A stretch of 64,000 nt of DNA from assembly GCF_005239225.2 (NCBI RefSeq), contig NC_133292.1:10512985-10576984 (forward strand), given 5' to 3'. Position numbers and translations under genes: made by a program. The DNA is from Populus alba (taxonomy: Eukaryota > Streptophyta > Magnoliopsida > Malpighiales > Salicaceae). This document shows positions 38,031 through 48,797 of the stretch, in pieces (the stretch's first letter is position 1; each line of letters starts with the position of its first letter). The notes under the pieces were generated by a model. The model saw only the letters and a program-made list of their open reading frames with translations, did not search any database and had not been told where the DNA came from.

Positions 38031-39955
38031 AGCACTAATAGGTAAGCTTAGTTGGGTTGGTGACGGATTATGAAAATTGTGTACAGATATCAGATTTTGG
38101 CATGCCCAAGATTTTTTTAAGATTAGAATGAAAAATTCTGCAAGCCATTATTAACATTTGTACACTATCGGAACCATACAGCGTCGACTATCACCTAGAT
38201 TTTCATGGTTCGTCGATTTCAGCTGAGACATATCACGCAAAAAACATGAAAATGGTCCCAAATATCATGAATCTTGCTTTGTCCTGTAGTCATCTTCCTT
38301 TTGTGATCTAAAGGTATCATGTTGCACGATATGCACTGTTGTGATCACGTGGGGAAATGGATTGATCTAGGGGACTGTTTTTTCTCTTTTGTGCTTGGAG
38401 GGGACCCTGTCCCCTTTGCATGCGTGATGCCTCGAAGTAGAATGTATTTTCGGCGAGTCAATTGCTGTAAATACAAAGCTTTTGATTTAACTATCTTCGA
38501 AAAAATTGCAGAAATTTATTTTAAAGATAAATTTATTATGTCTTGTCAAAGATGTTTCTGTGCTACTAAAGTAACTGGAATTCCTGAGGAGAAATGTGTC
38601 TTTTTATTTCTTTTTTATAAGCCGATGGTAATGCTATTCATCCCGGGAATGGGTCCCAGGTGATTCGTACCTTGAATAATGTCAAAATCATATCACTATC
38701 ATGTAAATGTCAAACTAATTCCGGGGGTGTACATCCTCCATCTATGTATTTTTTTAAAATATTTGTAACTGTATATACTTCTATCTCGAATAATTTTAAA
38801 GGAATGAACCTGATATTTATTAATTTAGGGGGGATTTTGTGATGGTGTTGGTGGTTGTTTTTTGAAAATATATTTTATTTAGAAATGTATTAAAATAATA
38901 TTTTTTAAAAAATATCAATACATTAAAATAATTTAAAAACATAAAATTAAATTTACTCCACTTTTATTCACAACGAAATAATAACAAATGGGGAGTCTGG
39001 CGCAAACTGATATGCTTTGACCAGATTTCAGACCAAGGTAAACCAGCTAATCGGGTAAACTTAAGCTGCCACTGGCTTCTTTGTAATTTCACAAAAAAAA
39101 AAAAAAAAAAAAAAGGACACTTGCATTATCTTGTGTAACAAATGTTTCTTAGAAGCTTCTACGTTCGAAAAAGTTGGCATTTTTTTTTGTTTTAGCTAAA
39201 TACAGTATCCCTTAACAATAGTATGGTTAGGTTGAATAGCTTAGTAAATGGACAGGTTCGTCAGTGCTAGTAGGCCACCCTGCCTAATTATAGCTTTCAG
39301 TTACCATGTTTTTTTGAATATTTCCATACTTTATTGATATGATTTTGATTTGTTTATTGAATATAAGTATTTTTTATATATATTAAAGAAAACACTACAA
39401 ATATAATAATTTAAATCTGTAAAAAAATAAAAAATATGATTCAACCACACCCAAATTGTGATTTAATCACCTACCATTAGGATCATTAATGCACAATCTA
39501 ATCTTACTGGGATTTGAAATCAAAATCAATGAGACTACCTTAAACAATCTCCACCGTTAGATTATCTCAGATTTTTCTCCATCAAATCGCGGTCCAACAT
39601 TAATCGTGGCCCATCATCCACGAAATTTGTACAATTTACCTATCCCCTCAAATCCTAACAAAGACTTCCGATATCCAAACGAAATCAGAGGCCCCACCAA
39701 ACGGCGCCGTTTCTACACGGCGCAAATAAAGCCAAACAGCACATGCCACTTAGGATCCCTCACTTAACCCTAGTCAAAACAAACCTAACCACAGTTGAAG
39801 TCCGACCACTTCGGTCCCTCCACGTGTCCTGATCTGACGATCTAAATCCACCTTCTCTCCCTATAAAAACACCCCCATATCACTAAAAATCCTAAGCAAA
39901 TCACCCTTGATTTAATCTCAATTAGAAGGCTAATCCCTAATTTCTCTCTCTCATA
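38031..39955. other. NUP188 3' flank and cyclophilin promoter region
   Basis: The first ~800 bp follows the NUP188 stop. It contains an open stretch of about 114 codons from 38319 that resembles no protein I know. From 38850 to 39480 the sequence is AT-rich with an A tract of about 20 at 39093-39114. From 39580 it is less AT-rich, with ACGGCGCCGTTT near 39700, CCACGTGTC near 39820 and the cyclophilin TATA box. Confidence 0.6.
39862..39868 (+). promoter_or_regulatory. TATA box of the cyclophilin gene
   Basis: TATAAAA lies ~94 bp before the ATG at 39956, followed by a CT-rich leader ending TTTCTCTCTCTCATA. A CACGTGTC element sits about 40 bp upstream of it. Confidence 0.75.
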
Positions 39956-40474
39956 ATGGCAAACCCCAGGGTTTTCTTTGATATGTCCGTCGGCGGCCAG
40001 CCTGCCGGTCGGATCGTCATGGAACTCTTCGCCGATATTGTTCCAAAGACAGCCGAGAACTTCCGCGCACTTTGCACTGGCGAGAAGGGTGTTGGCAAGT
40101 CCGGTAAGCCACTTCACTACAAGGGTTCAAGCTTTCACCGTGTGATCCCTAACTTCATGTGCCAAGGTGGTGACTTTACTGCCGGAAATGGTACCGGCGG
40201 TGAGTCGATCTATGGAGCTAAATTTGCTGACGAGAATTTCGTGAAGAAGCACACTGGACCTGGTGTGCTATCTATGGCTAATGCCGGTCCAGGAACCAAT
40301 GGATCTCAGTTCTTTGTCTGCACTGTCAAGACGGAGTGGCTTGATGGGAAACATGTCGTTTTTGGTCAAGTTGTTGAAGGCTTGGATGTGGTGAAGGCTA
40401 TCGAGAAGGTTGGATCTGGAAGCGGCAAGACTTCCAAGCCTGTTGTTATTGCGGACTGTGGTCAACTCTCTTAG
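39956..40474 (+). CDS. Cytosolic cyclophilin A-type peptidyl-prolyl isomerase
   Basis: Single-domain cyclophilin that catalyses cis-trans isomerisation of X-Pro bonds and binds cyclosporin. It is 172 aa, intronless, with no targeting peptide, so cytosolic/nuclear. The active-site segment [15 protein letters not shown], then [23 protein letters not shown] and the Trp in [12 protein letters not shown] are all present. The plant-type divergent loop [11 protein letters not shown] is present. The end ADCGQLS is typical. It matches Arabidopsis ROC1/CYP18-3 and CYP19-2, both of which sit beside PRP genes there. An AATAA-type poly(A) signal lies near 40655. Confidence 0.97.
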   Translation: MANPRVFFDMSVGGQPAGRIVMELFADIVPKTAENFRALCTGEKGVGKSGKPLHYKGSSFHRVIPNFMCQGGDFTAGNGTGGESIYGAKFADENFVKKHTGPGVLSMANAGPGTNGSQFFVCTVKTEWLDGKHVVFGQVVEGLDVVKAIEKVGSGSGKTSKPVVIADCGQLS

Positions 40475-41965
40475 AGGGCATTGATTGACATGTCGTCTGG
40501 CCGTGTCTTTGATGTTGGGTCCTATCTAGTAATTGGGTGTGTGTTTTAGTGGTCTAGGATTTGGGTGTTTTATGTTTTACTTTCGAGGCCTTTGTTTTAA
40601 TGTCCTCTTGGGTTTTGGTGGTCACCATGCTTTCACGTGCTGAAATCGAGCTGCCATAAATAAGATAACCTTATTAGTATCTATTGGAGTTCTTGATTGC
40701 GTTATCTTCACCTTTTAATTTGCCAATAATCTGTGAAATTGATCGTTCTAGTGTGCTTTTAATTTATTTGGTTTTGGAGCTTTTGAATCTGAACCCAGAA
40801 GAGTACCTGATTATTTGGCGTTGGAGAAAGATAAGGGGACGAGAGGAGATAGATGTTGTGTCTGCATGATGGTGTTTGTGAAAGTGACAATCGTCCTGTA
40901 GAAATGACAATTACGAGGAAGAAGGGTTCAAATGTGGAAAAATTCGTGGAGTGGAAAATATCTTCCAACGCTATTCCCCTTTTGAAATGTGGATGAGAAA
41001 CCCATTGGATGTGGCGTCCCGCCATTGCCTTAGGTTTTAAGGCTAGGTTTTAAGGTTATATTTCATTACTTTTTTTAAAAATAAAAAAAATACTTTAAAA
41101 ACCCATTACTATTAAATTTACAAACACACCCTTATTGGTCGGCAGGAAGTTGCTGGGGATTCCAAACACACAATGGTCGGCAGGGAGTTGTTGAGGACTC
41201 GATTTTCTGTCATTTGTATAGTCTGAACTAGTCAAGTACGTAAATGGGCTTCAAATAAGTTTTTTTTTTAATTTTTTTTTTTGGTTGAGGACTTGATTTT
41301 CTGTCATTGGCATGATGGGGTTAAAAGCTTTTAGTGCATACGGAGGAGGAGGACATTCTCTAACCGTAAGCTAAGATTTGTATGGGACAGTGGTTTACCG
41401 AACTTATAGTAAACTGTGTTCGATGATGGCGATTAATGCAATCTGCGACCTGATAGTTACCCGTACTGTACTATGTCGTTGTTTTTTCTAATATTAAAAA
41501 ATATTTGAACAATCATAATATTCTTAAAGAAACAATAAAATTCGGGATGGATCATTTTTGGTTTGGATATTTTTATTAAATTTAGTTAATTTAAGAATAT
41601 AATTATAAAAAAATCAGAGAAAATAAATAAATGACAGTATTTAGTCAAAAAAATAAACTATATTATTATTATTAATTATTATAAGATACTTTCTAGATAT
41701 TTTTATAAGGTCTTAACCTGTCTGTGAAATCAATATTATCATATAAAAATAAAAATAAAAAAATTAATAAAAATCAACTAGCTAAACAATTCAGTTAAAA
41801 AAAAAAAACATGAAATAACTAGAGTTAGCTCAAGCTGTCTAGATTTTCAATGTAATTGGGAGAGAGAGAAAACATGACAACTTGTTAACATGCTTGTGTT
41901 ATAAAGCTAGCATTTTAATGTACAAATTCGAGATTTGGAGGAAAGAGGAATTCTGGGTTTTACAG
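40475..41965. other. Cyclophilin 3' flank and intergenic DNA
   Basis: Cyclophilin 3' UTR runs to about 40680. At 41137-41311 three imperfect copies of a GTTG(A/C)GGACT...GATTTTCTGTCATT-type segment occur, the first two preceded by GGTCGGCAGG. The remainder is AT-rich. No upstream exons of the NIPA relic could be found here. Confidence 0.55.
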
Positions 41966-42214
41966 CTCTGACCATCATTGCCAGTGCAATAATGTTCAAG
42001 GTGAATTGAGCGATTCATCCACTAGGATTAGTTTCCGCTGTGTATATACACACTACTGTTTCTTACAATTACAAGGATCCTATGTGCTCAAGGTACTGTT
42101 TGCCATCACGTGCTTGCTGCAGGATTGGTCTGGCCAAAGCGTGAGCAGCATAGCCTCTGGGCTATGTGGATTCATCATTATTCTTTCAGCAATAATCATA
42201 CATTTCATATTGAG
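41966..42214 (+). pseudogene. Relic of a NIPA-type (DUF803) magnesium transporter gene, two exons
   Basis: Two exon-like pieces, 41966-42000 and 42123-42214, have an acceptor (TTTTACAG / TTGCTGCAG) and donor (GTGAAT / GTAAAT) each and join in phase. They read SLTIIASAIMFK then DWSGQSVSSIASGLCGF and IIILSAIIIHFILR. This matches the C-terminal transmembrane region of plant NIPA proteins, whose consensus as I recall is TLTI.ASAIMFKDW.GQ..SS.ASE.CGF. The earlier ~7 helices and the hydrophilic tail are missing on both sides, so this is a fragment and not a working gene. Arabidopsis keeps a NIPA-type gene (At4g38730) next to ROC1, so it is probably the decayed syntenic copy. Confidence 0.8.
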
Positions 42215-42711
42215 GTAAATGCGTTACAGACCCCATTTCTCCTCGTTTTTTACTCCTTCCAAGAGGGTTGTCGGTGTTGGGCAGATGACATTAAAACTCT
42301 GTTTCGCCATTGAAGTGCTTCGGTATCTTCTAATGAATCATATTGAAGTGCTTGGACCTGCTTGCTATGATTTAGAAGCAGATGATTGATACTGTATCTG
42401 ATAAACCCCCTTTACTTTCCCTTCAATTCAGTTGCTTCTCTGGCATCTAAGGTAGCTTATTCTTCATTTTCCGTGCTTTGATTAGTAGCAGTGTCCCATC
42501 TGGCTTCGTTGATGCGAAAATTTGCTAGTAACTTGAGTTTGTGACAGTGGGAATGTGGGATTGTCACTCCTTGCAGGAATTCAGATGAGCAATGAGCTTT
42601 CTTTGCTTCATCTGGGGTGTGAAAAGATGGTGTCCGGCCATTGGAGCAAGAAAGCAACCAAGGTCAAGGTGTATTTGCAGAGTGAGGAGACGTTTGAATA
42701 CAGGGCTGCTT

Positions 42712-42929
42712 CTATGGATGCCTTTTTTTTTTTTTTTTGTAACTCGGGGTGTTCGAGTCAGCTTACACGCACCATGACTAATTCTTGGATCCACTGAACA
42801 TCCTGCAAGCCCAGTAAACAGGTAAGGTACCACAGGGATGACAAGCATGCACAAATAAAACTTGAATCCTGGTACAGAAGAAGGACACAAGATCCTTCCA
42901 CACTGGGCTACAAGTATGCTATGGATGCC
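42712..42929 (-). mobile_element. tRNA-derived SINE, copy 1, full length, minus orientation
   Basis: Read on the minus strand it begins near 42918 with a box-A-like TAGCCCAGTGTGG. A weak box-B-like GGATTCAAGT follows, then a body and a tail of the type AGCTGACTCGAACACCCCGAGTTAC before poly(A) (poly(T) on plus, 42723-42739). The 11-bp CTATGGATGCC occurs on both sides (42712-42722 and 42919-42929), a good target-site duplication. Family assignment is not attempted beyond a plant tRNA-type SINE. Confidence 0.75.
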
Positions 42930-43095
42930 TCTTTTTTTTTATAACTCGGATGTCCGGGCCAGCTTAAGCGACTAATCTCCGGGCCTACTGAACATCTTGC
43001 AGCCTAGTAGACAGGTAAGGCACTGCGGGATGACCGGGACAGTCACAAGACAAGCTTTGCAGTTGACACACTGAGCAAGATCCTCAAGTGTCTAT
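42930..43095 (-). mobile_element. SINE copy 2, same family and orientation
   Basis: Directly abuts the right flank of copy 1. The plus strand shows CT plus nine T, then ATAACTCGGATGTCCGGGCC, GGGCCTACTGAACATCTTGCAG, TAGACAGGTAAGGCAC. It aligns along its length with copy 1 but is diverged. A related flank CTATGATGTC follows at about 43094-43103. Box A survives as TTGCTCAGTGTG on the minus strand. Confidence 0.65.
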
Positions 43096-43104
43096 GATGT
43101 CATT

Positions 43105-43140
<36 letters not shown>

Positions 43141-43222
43141 ATAACCGGGTGTCCGGGCCAGCTTGCCGTGAACTATGAATACTGAGGTTCGATTTCTTGA
43201 CGTGTCTAGTGTCATTTCTTGA
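43091..43222 (-). mobile_element. SINE copy 3, 5'-truncated
   Basis: A long poly(T) of about 33 bases (43107-43139) is followed by GATAACCGGGTGTCCGGGCC and AGCTTGCCGTGAACTATGAA; the rest of the family body is missing. Related flanks GTGTCTATGATGTCATTTCTT (left, from ~43089) and GTGTCTAGTGTCATTTCTTG (right, from ~43201) suggest a target duplication. The long pure tail suggests the youngest insertion of the three. Confidence 0.6.
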
Positions 43223-45297
43223 CAAGCTACGTGGTAGTTAGAGCACTCAATTCAAAGTGATTATATTGAATAAAAATAGTAAAATCTAAACTTATAATTA
43301 ATTAATTGATTATATTTTAATATCTTATTAAAGAATAATCAATCTATGAACATGAACTATAAAGTGATTATATTGTTCTTTAACATGTAAACCATGCCCA
43401 TTGTAATAGAGGCACGTTGCACGTTACTTAGCTGTCCCCTCTTCAGTTGTACGGAATAACTCTTTTGTTTAGATATTTCTGTTTGTATTTTACTACTTAT
43501 TCAAACAAGACTGCTGTAAGTGCAAGGCTGCTGTCATCCTGCAGGAGCTCAACCGATCTAGATTTAGGATTTTTTGTCATTATCTTTCTGTATTATAAGC
43601 ACTGTTTAAATAAAATTAACTTTAATTTTTTGTGTTTTAAAATTATTCTTAGTAAAAATTTTTTTTATTTTTTTGATTGTTTCAAATTAACTTTTTGATG
43701 TTTTAAAATTATTTTTGATAAATTGATATTAAAAATAATTTTTAAAAATATTATAAAATATTATTTTAATATATTATAAAATAAAATATATTTTAAAAAA
43801 TAATTATCAACACGTTATCAAATTATCTATTAATTTATTCATAACTTGTAGATATTGGTGCTCGTATTTTCTTCATGGGAACTTCTCATCGATTCTCTTT
43901 GTAAGTGTATTTCTGATCATTGTCTTGTAGCTGGTAAGAACACGAGGAGCTAGACTAGGCTGCCATTGATCTCTCGAGGAACTTGGATCTGAATACCAGA
44001 GTTGGGATCCGTCCAAATTCGGCGATCCCACAGCTGGTTTCGTCGCTGAATCTTTACAGGTGAATTTTCGAATTACAATGAAGCATTCTCGAGATTTCTA
44101 AGCTTGAAAAACAGTAAAAATAAATCTGAGTTCAGGGGTTTTGTAGCAGATTTGAAGGAGCAAGTGATGTAAATGCTACTAGCTGCAACAAACAAGAAGA
44201 TCAGATTACCGTAAATTGTTTTCTCAGCTTTTGGAAAATTTATCCACGATGATCAAGCTAGTGGGCAAGTTCTATGTTTCTTCTCCTGGGATCTGAGAGC
44301 TATTCTAGTCGTGACTTGATAACCGTCCCGGACTGCATTTTGAGTTAGATTAATTTTTTTTAAAAAAAATTAAATAAAATATTTAAGTGTTTCTAATATT
44401 GTTTTTAGTATAAAAAAAATTAAATTATTTAAGAATTAATATGATATAACCTGATTAACTTGACAAATCTAAAAACAACCTTGATGACAGGTAAAAAATA
44501 TAATTTGACTCAAAATAAATATTCAAGATGACTTTTTTTTATAAATATTAAGACAACAATATATTAAATAGATTCGATTTAACCCAAATTAACTTATTAA
44601 TTCACATGCTATGTCCCGGGATTTCTCAAAACGCCCCATAAGAATTTTTTTAACAACACTTTAAAGACAAATCAAATATAATCTTTGAAGCATCAAGTCA
44701 TCATATATTTCATTTCACAATACAAATCCAAATTTTGCGTAAGCACAAATCTTGACTTGATTTCTCAAATAAATAAAGTCATCATACATCAAATATAATA
44801 GAAGAATCATAGGATTGTCTTATTCTTTTGAAAGAATACTTTAGATAGAGATTGTACTCTGTTATATATTTAATAAAATTATATATTTGTACATGTGTGC
44901 TTGTTTAATTTCAAGTGATTAAAATTGTTTCTATAAATTTTTGGCGACTCCATTAAAAAATCATCAGCATACTCTAGTATGGCTTATTTAAAATGATCTT
45001 TATTGAAAATAAATTAAAAAAAATAAATGAAGTTTAATCTCCAATAAATATAATATTAAAAGAATAAAAATAAAATAAAAAATAAATAAGAAAAGCTAAA
45101 ACAAGTATTATTTTAATAAATAATATATTGTGAAGTAGTACAGGGAAATTCCCTCTTTTTTAAATTTTATTTTTATTTTTCAATGTATTTGTCGTTTACA
45201 TTAATTAAGAATTTGAGATGGCCTAGAAAATTGTCGTGGCAAAGATGCTGCTAGTTATCAAATGAACAATCTGACGATACAAGTATGTTTTCGATTC

Positions 45298-45351
<54 letters not shown>

Positions 45352-46255
45352 AAATTGAATATATTGAGATCAAATAATTATTTAAACATATAAAAATGAA
45401 TTAAAAAAATTATATGTTAAAGAATGAATTTGTAAATGGTAAATATTTACCTGATCAAGTAATCATGTGTTATATATAACATGATAAAAAGAGAGGAAGA
45501 ATGTTTCATGTAATTTGAAACAATAGATTCACGTGAGGATTAGGGATTAAAACTATTTAATATCATTTATTAAACCGGGCAAAATAAATTATTTCAAGAC
45601 TTAATTGATTATCTTTCAACTTGGTTCGGGTGTAAGAGAAAAAATCAATTCAGTAGAAGCATATTCTGACTTTTTTTTAAAAAAAATAATATCATTTTAA
45701 TTTTTTTATTGGGTTAAATTAACATAAGTTAACTTAACTGAAGTTTACTTAACACAATAGAAAATTTAACATGTTAAAATTATTTATATTTTATTGAAGA
45801 AAAATCCACATTATAAGTTTGTTTTCCCTACAAATTAATTATATATTTTTTAATTATTATTTTTAAATCATTTTGATGTTTTATATTAGAAATAAATTTT
45901 TAAAAATTTAAAAAAATATTATTTTAATATTTTCCAAGTAAATATGTTTTATATTAAAAATAAATTTTTAAAATTTTTAAAAATATTATTTTAATACTTT
46001 TCAAATAAAATATTTTTAAAAACAGCCGACAACCCAATTTTATGCTAAAATACACAGATATAAATATAATTCTGAATACGAACTAATCCTCACCATCAAA
46101 TACTCCAAGAATCTCCAACACCCATTATCCACCGTCCGATCAAACCCACCCCCTTATTTTTACCTTTCCGCTGCCAATGCACGCAATCTTTACAACCTCA
46201 AAACCAAAACCTTTGCAGACAGAAAAAAAATCAGAGCGAAAACGGCAACTTCACC
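43223..46255. other. AT-rich intergenic DNA upstream of the eIF4B-like gene
   Basis: No coding potential. About 43880-44340 is less AT-rich and contains short repeated TTGGATCTGAAT-type words but no recognisable protein. A (TA)n microsatellite lies at 45304-45348. Two related AT-rich blocks around 45850-46020 share ATTAGAAATAAATTTTTAAAA-type sequence. A CT/C-rich leader ends at the ATG 46256. Confidence 0.6.
45304..45348. repeat. (TA)n microsatellite
   Basis: About 22 uninterrupted TA units in intergenic DNA. Confidence 0.95.
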
Positions 46256-48370
46256 ATGGCGGCAACAGTGTCTTCTCCTTGGAGCAAACCCGGTGCGTGG
46301 GCTTTAGACGCCGAAGAACACGAAGCTGAACTCCAGCAAGAACACGAAAAATCCCAACAAGCATCTACTTTCGCCGCTCAACCACTCGGTGGCGTTGCTG
46401 AATTCCCTTCTTTAGCTGCAGCCGCCGCCACCAAACAACCCAAAAAGAAAAAAAACCAAACCTTGTCTCTTGCTGAGTTTTCTAATTATTCTCTGGCCAA
46501 GTCGAGTCACGAGCCTGATCTCTTCAATCTCCCAACTAGACCCCGCGAACGCTCCGCTGAAGAGCTCGACAGGGCCCGCCTCGGCGGCGGGTTTAAATCG
46601 TATGGTTTAAGTTATCGTAACGGAGGAGAAGAATCGAATTCGAGATGGGGTGGTGGTGGTAACGGAAACTCTAGGGTTTCTAATAGGGAGTCGAGTAAGG
46701 AATTTGCTATTTCACGAGCGGATGAGATTGATGACTGGTCGAAAACGAAAAAATCCCCAGCAGGGAATGTATACGAGAGGAGGGAAAGGGAGAGGGGATC
46801 TTCGTTTTTCGATTCCCAATCAAAAGCTGATGAATCGGCTAGCTGGGTTTCTAATAAGACAACGAATGATGGGCCAAGGAGATTTGGAGGAGCGAATAAT
46901 GGTGGGTTTGAGAGGAGAGGGGGTTACGATTCGTTATCGAGAGAAAGACATGGGTTTAGTGGTGGTGCTGCTGATTCAGATAATTGGGGGAGGAAAAAAG
47001 ATGAGAGTTTTAACAGTGGCAGTGTTGGTGAGAGGCCGAAATTGAAGTTGCAGCCAAGAACTTTGCCTGTCAGTGATGGGAATGGGGCGGTAGAGAAGCC
47101 TAAAGGGTCAAACCCGTTTGGAGACGCGAGACCAAGAGAGGAGGTGTTGAAGGAGAAAGGGATGGATCATAAGGAGATTGATGAGAAGTTGGAGTCTGTG
47201 AAAATTAGCAGTGAGAGAAGTAAGGATGTGGAGAGAAGCGATTCCTTTGGAAAAAGGGGATTTGGGATTGGTCGTGGAGGTTCAGGCAATGAGAGAAGTT
47301 GGAGGAAGCCTGATGTTGCTGATTCTGGTTCTCGTCCACAGAGGTTTGTTTTATTAGATCTTTGATTGATTAGTTGCTTAGGAGATGTTAGTCTAGTTTA
47401 GATGGTATATTGGTGTTCTTTCATGCTTGGTTTAGTTTTTGTTTGTGGGGCAGAATTAGAGCATCTTGTTTTAATTGGGAGGGAGTTGGTATCTCTTGAA
47501 TTGTGTATACTTGGGATCACTGCCTGAAAAGTTATGTTAACCTGATAAGATAGTGTGTTCTGGTTCTTCTGTCTTAGTGTTTTTGAGAGCTGTTTTGCGC
47601 TGTCAAAATTGTAGGAACTCATGCGAAACCTGATTAGACAGGGCCTCCTGCTGCATTCATGTTCTTACTTGCTAAGTTGGAACTGAGCTACCGAACTTTA
47701 TGTGTTGCTTTTATTTTAAAACCGATTTTCTTCATAACTTTAGAGAAATCTATGAGATTGCTGTGTGAATTACAACTCTTGATTTCCGCTTTTGGAATTC
47801 ATGTATTAAGAAAGGGAATCTTTCATATTCTTAAGAATTTGGATTACAATCTCAATTGGTGTTAGCTTTGTGGATGGGAGCTGATTGCTAGGTATGTGCA
47901 AAATTGTGTGGTTTGAAGTTATAAAAACTCTCTACTTTTAAGTTTGTGCTAAAGAGGTTGATATACGTGATAAGCACAACTCACTCTGGATATTCTAGTT
48001 ATGCAGATTTGTCAGATGGATTTCCTGTCTCCTAAAACTGTTATAAGTATTAACTGGCCTTACCATATCAGATAATAAAACCTACTGGAAAAGTATTTGG
48101 CCTATGATATGGTTTCTGTTTGCCATGTTTGTTTGATTTTAATTGCTGCCTGACTCAAATTGTATTGAATGAAATCTATTTCAAATCAAATGTGAAAGTT
48201 TAGAGTTTTAGGCATTTGCATGTCTTTGATTATGTATGAATTGTTATGCAATGAACTGCTTAATTTTGTGAAATTAATATTTCCTTGAACGCAGTGCTGA
48301 GACAACTGAGAATGGAAATAATGCTGAAGATGGGCTTGCTACCGAGGACGAAGTTGCTGAAGGAAACTGA
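46256..48370 (+). CDS. Short plant eIF4B-like protein
   Basis: Related to plant initiation factor 4B, which stimulates eIF4A/eIF4F helicase activity in cap-dependent translation in the cytosol. Exons 46256-47343 and 48295-48370 join (AG|T) to 387 aa. Seen motifs: SPWSKPGAWALDAEE at the N-terminus, FPSLAAAAA then KKKKNQTLSLAEF, LPTRPRERSAEELDRARLGG, RADEIDDWSKTKK, a second DSDNWGRKK, and NPFGDARPREEVLKEKG with HKEID. The rest is Gly/Arg/Ser-rich and disordered. Canonical Arabidopsis eIF4B is about 530-550 aa; this form has one NPFG-PRE repeat and no long C-terminal coiled coil. It likely corresponds to the shorter At4g38710-type glycine-rich protein. Whether it acts in initiation is inferred from motifs only. 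Confidence 0.85.
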
Positions 48371-48710
48371 AGATGGAGTTTTTGCAAATGAAATGCTGAG
48401 GATTGAGAAAAAGAAAAGAGTAGGAACATTTATAATTTATCGGTAGTCCAAGGTGTTGTTTCTCCATTATAATTTTGCGAGTTTTGCCAGGACTCTTGCT
48501 ATTGTTGAACAGTGTTGAGACAATTTTGGTAGGCTTACAAGTAATTAACACTGGTTTGGTTTTGTAGCTTGTTTTATAGTTTGGGTTGAAACTTCAGGAT
48601 ATGTTTTATTACATTACTACCTGTTCATCTCCTTTCTATTCATTCTGAGTGCTGATTTTGGTTGTTGGAAATCTAGCATGCGCATCGATTCGTTTGATAT
48701 TTCTCAGTGC

Positions 48711-48797
48711 TGGACCATTAAATCTTATGTTTGTATATTTCTATTACAAATGCTTGACCATTAAGCTTATGTTTGTAAATTTCTATTACAAATGCTC
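48711..48797. repeat. 43-bp tandem duplication
   Basis: Two adjacent copies share GACCATTAA, CTTATGTTTGTA and ATTTCTATTACAAATGCT; the ACCATTA words start at 48714 and 48757. It lies ~350 bp after the eIF4B-like stop codon. Confidence 0.85.

Noticed and set aside
38319..38663. 114-codon open frame after NUP188
   Set aside because: No recognisable domain and AT-rich; probably a chance frame in the 3' flank.
46650..47045. 131-codon plus-strand frame
   Set aside because: Shifted frame inside the Gly/Arg-rich eIF4B-like exon, without its own features.
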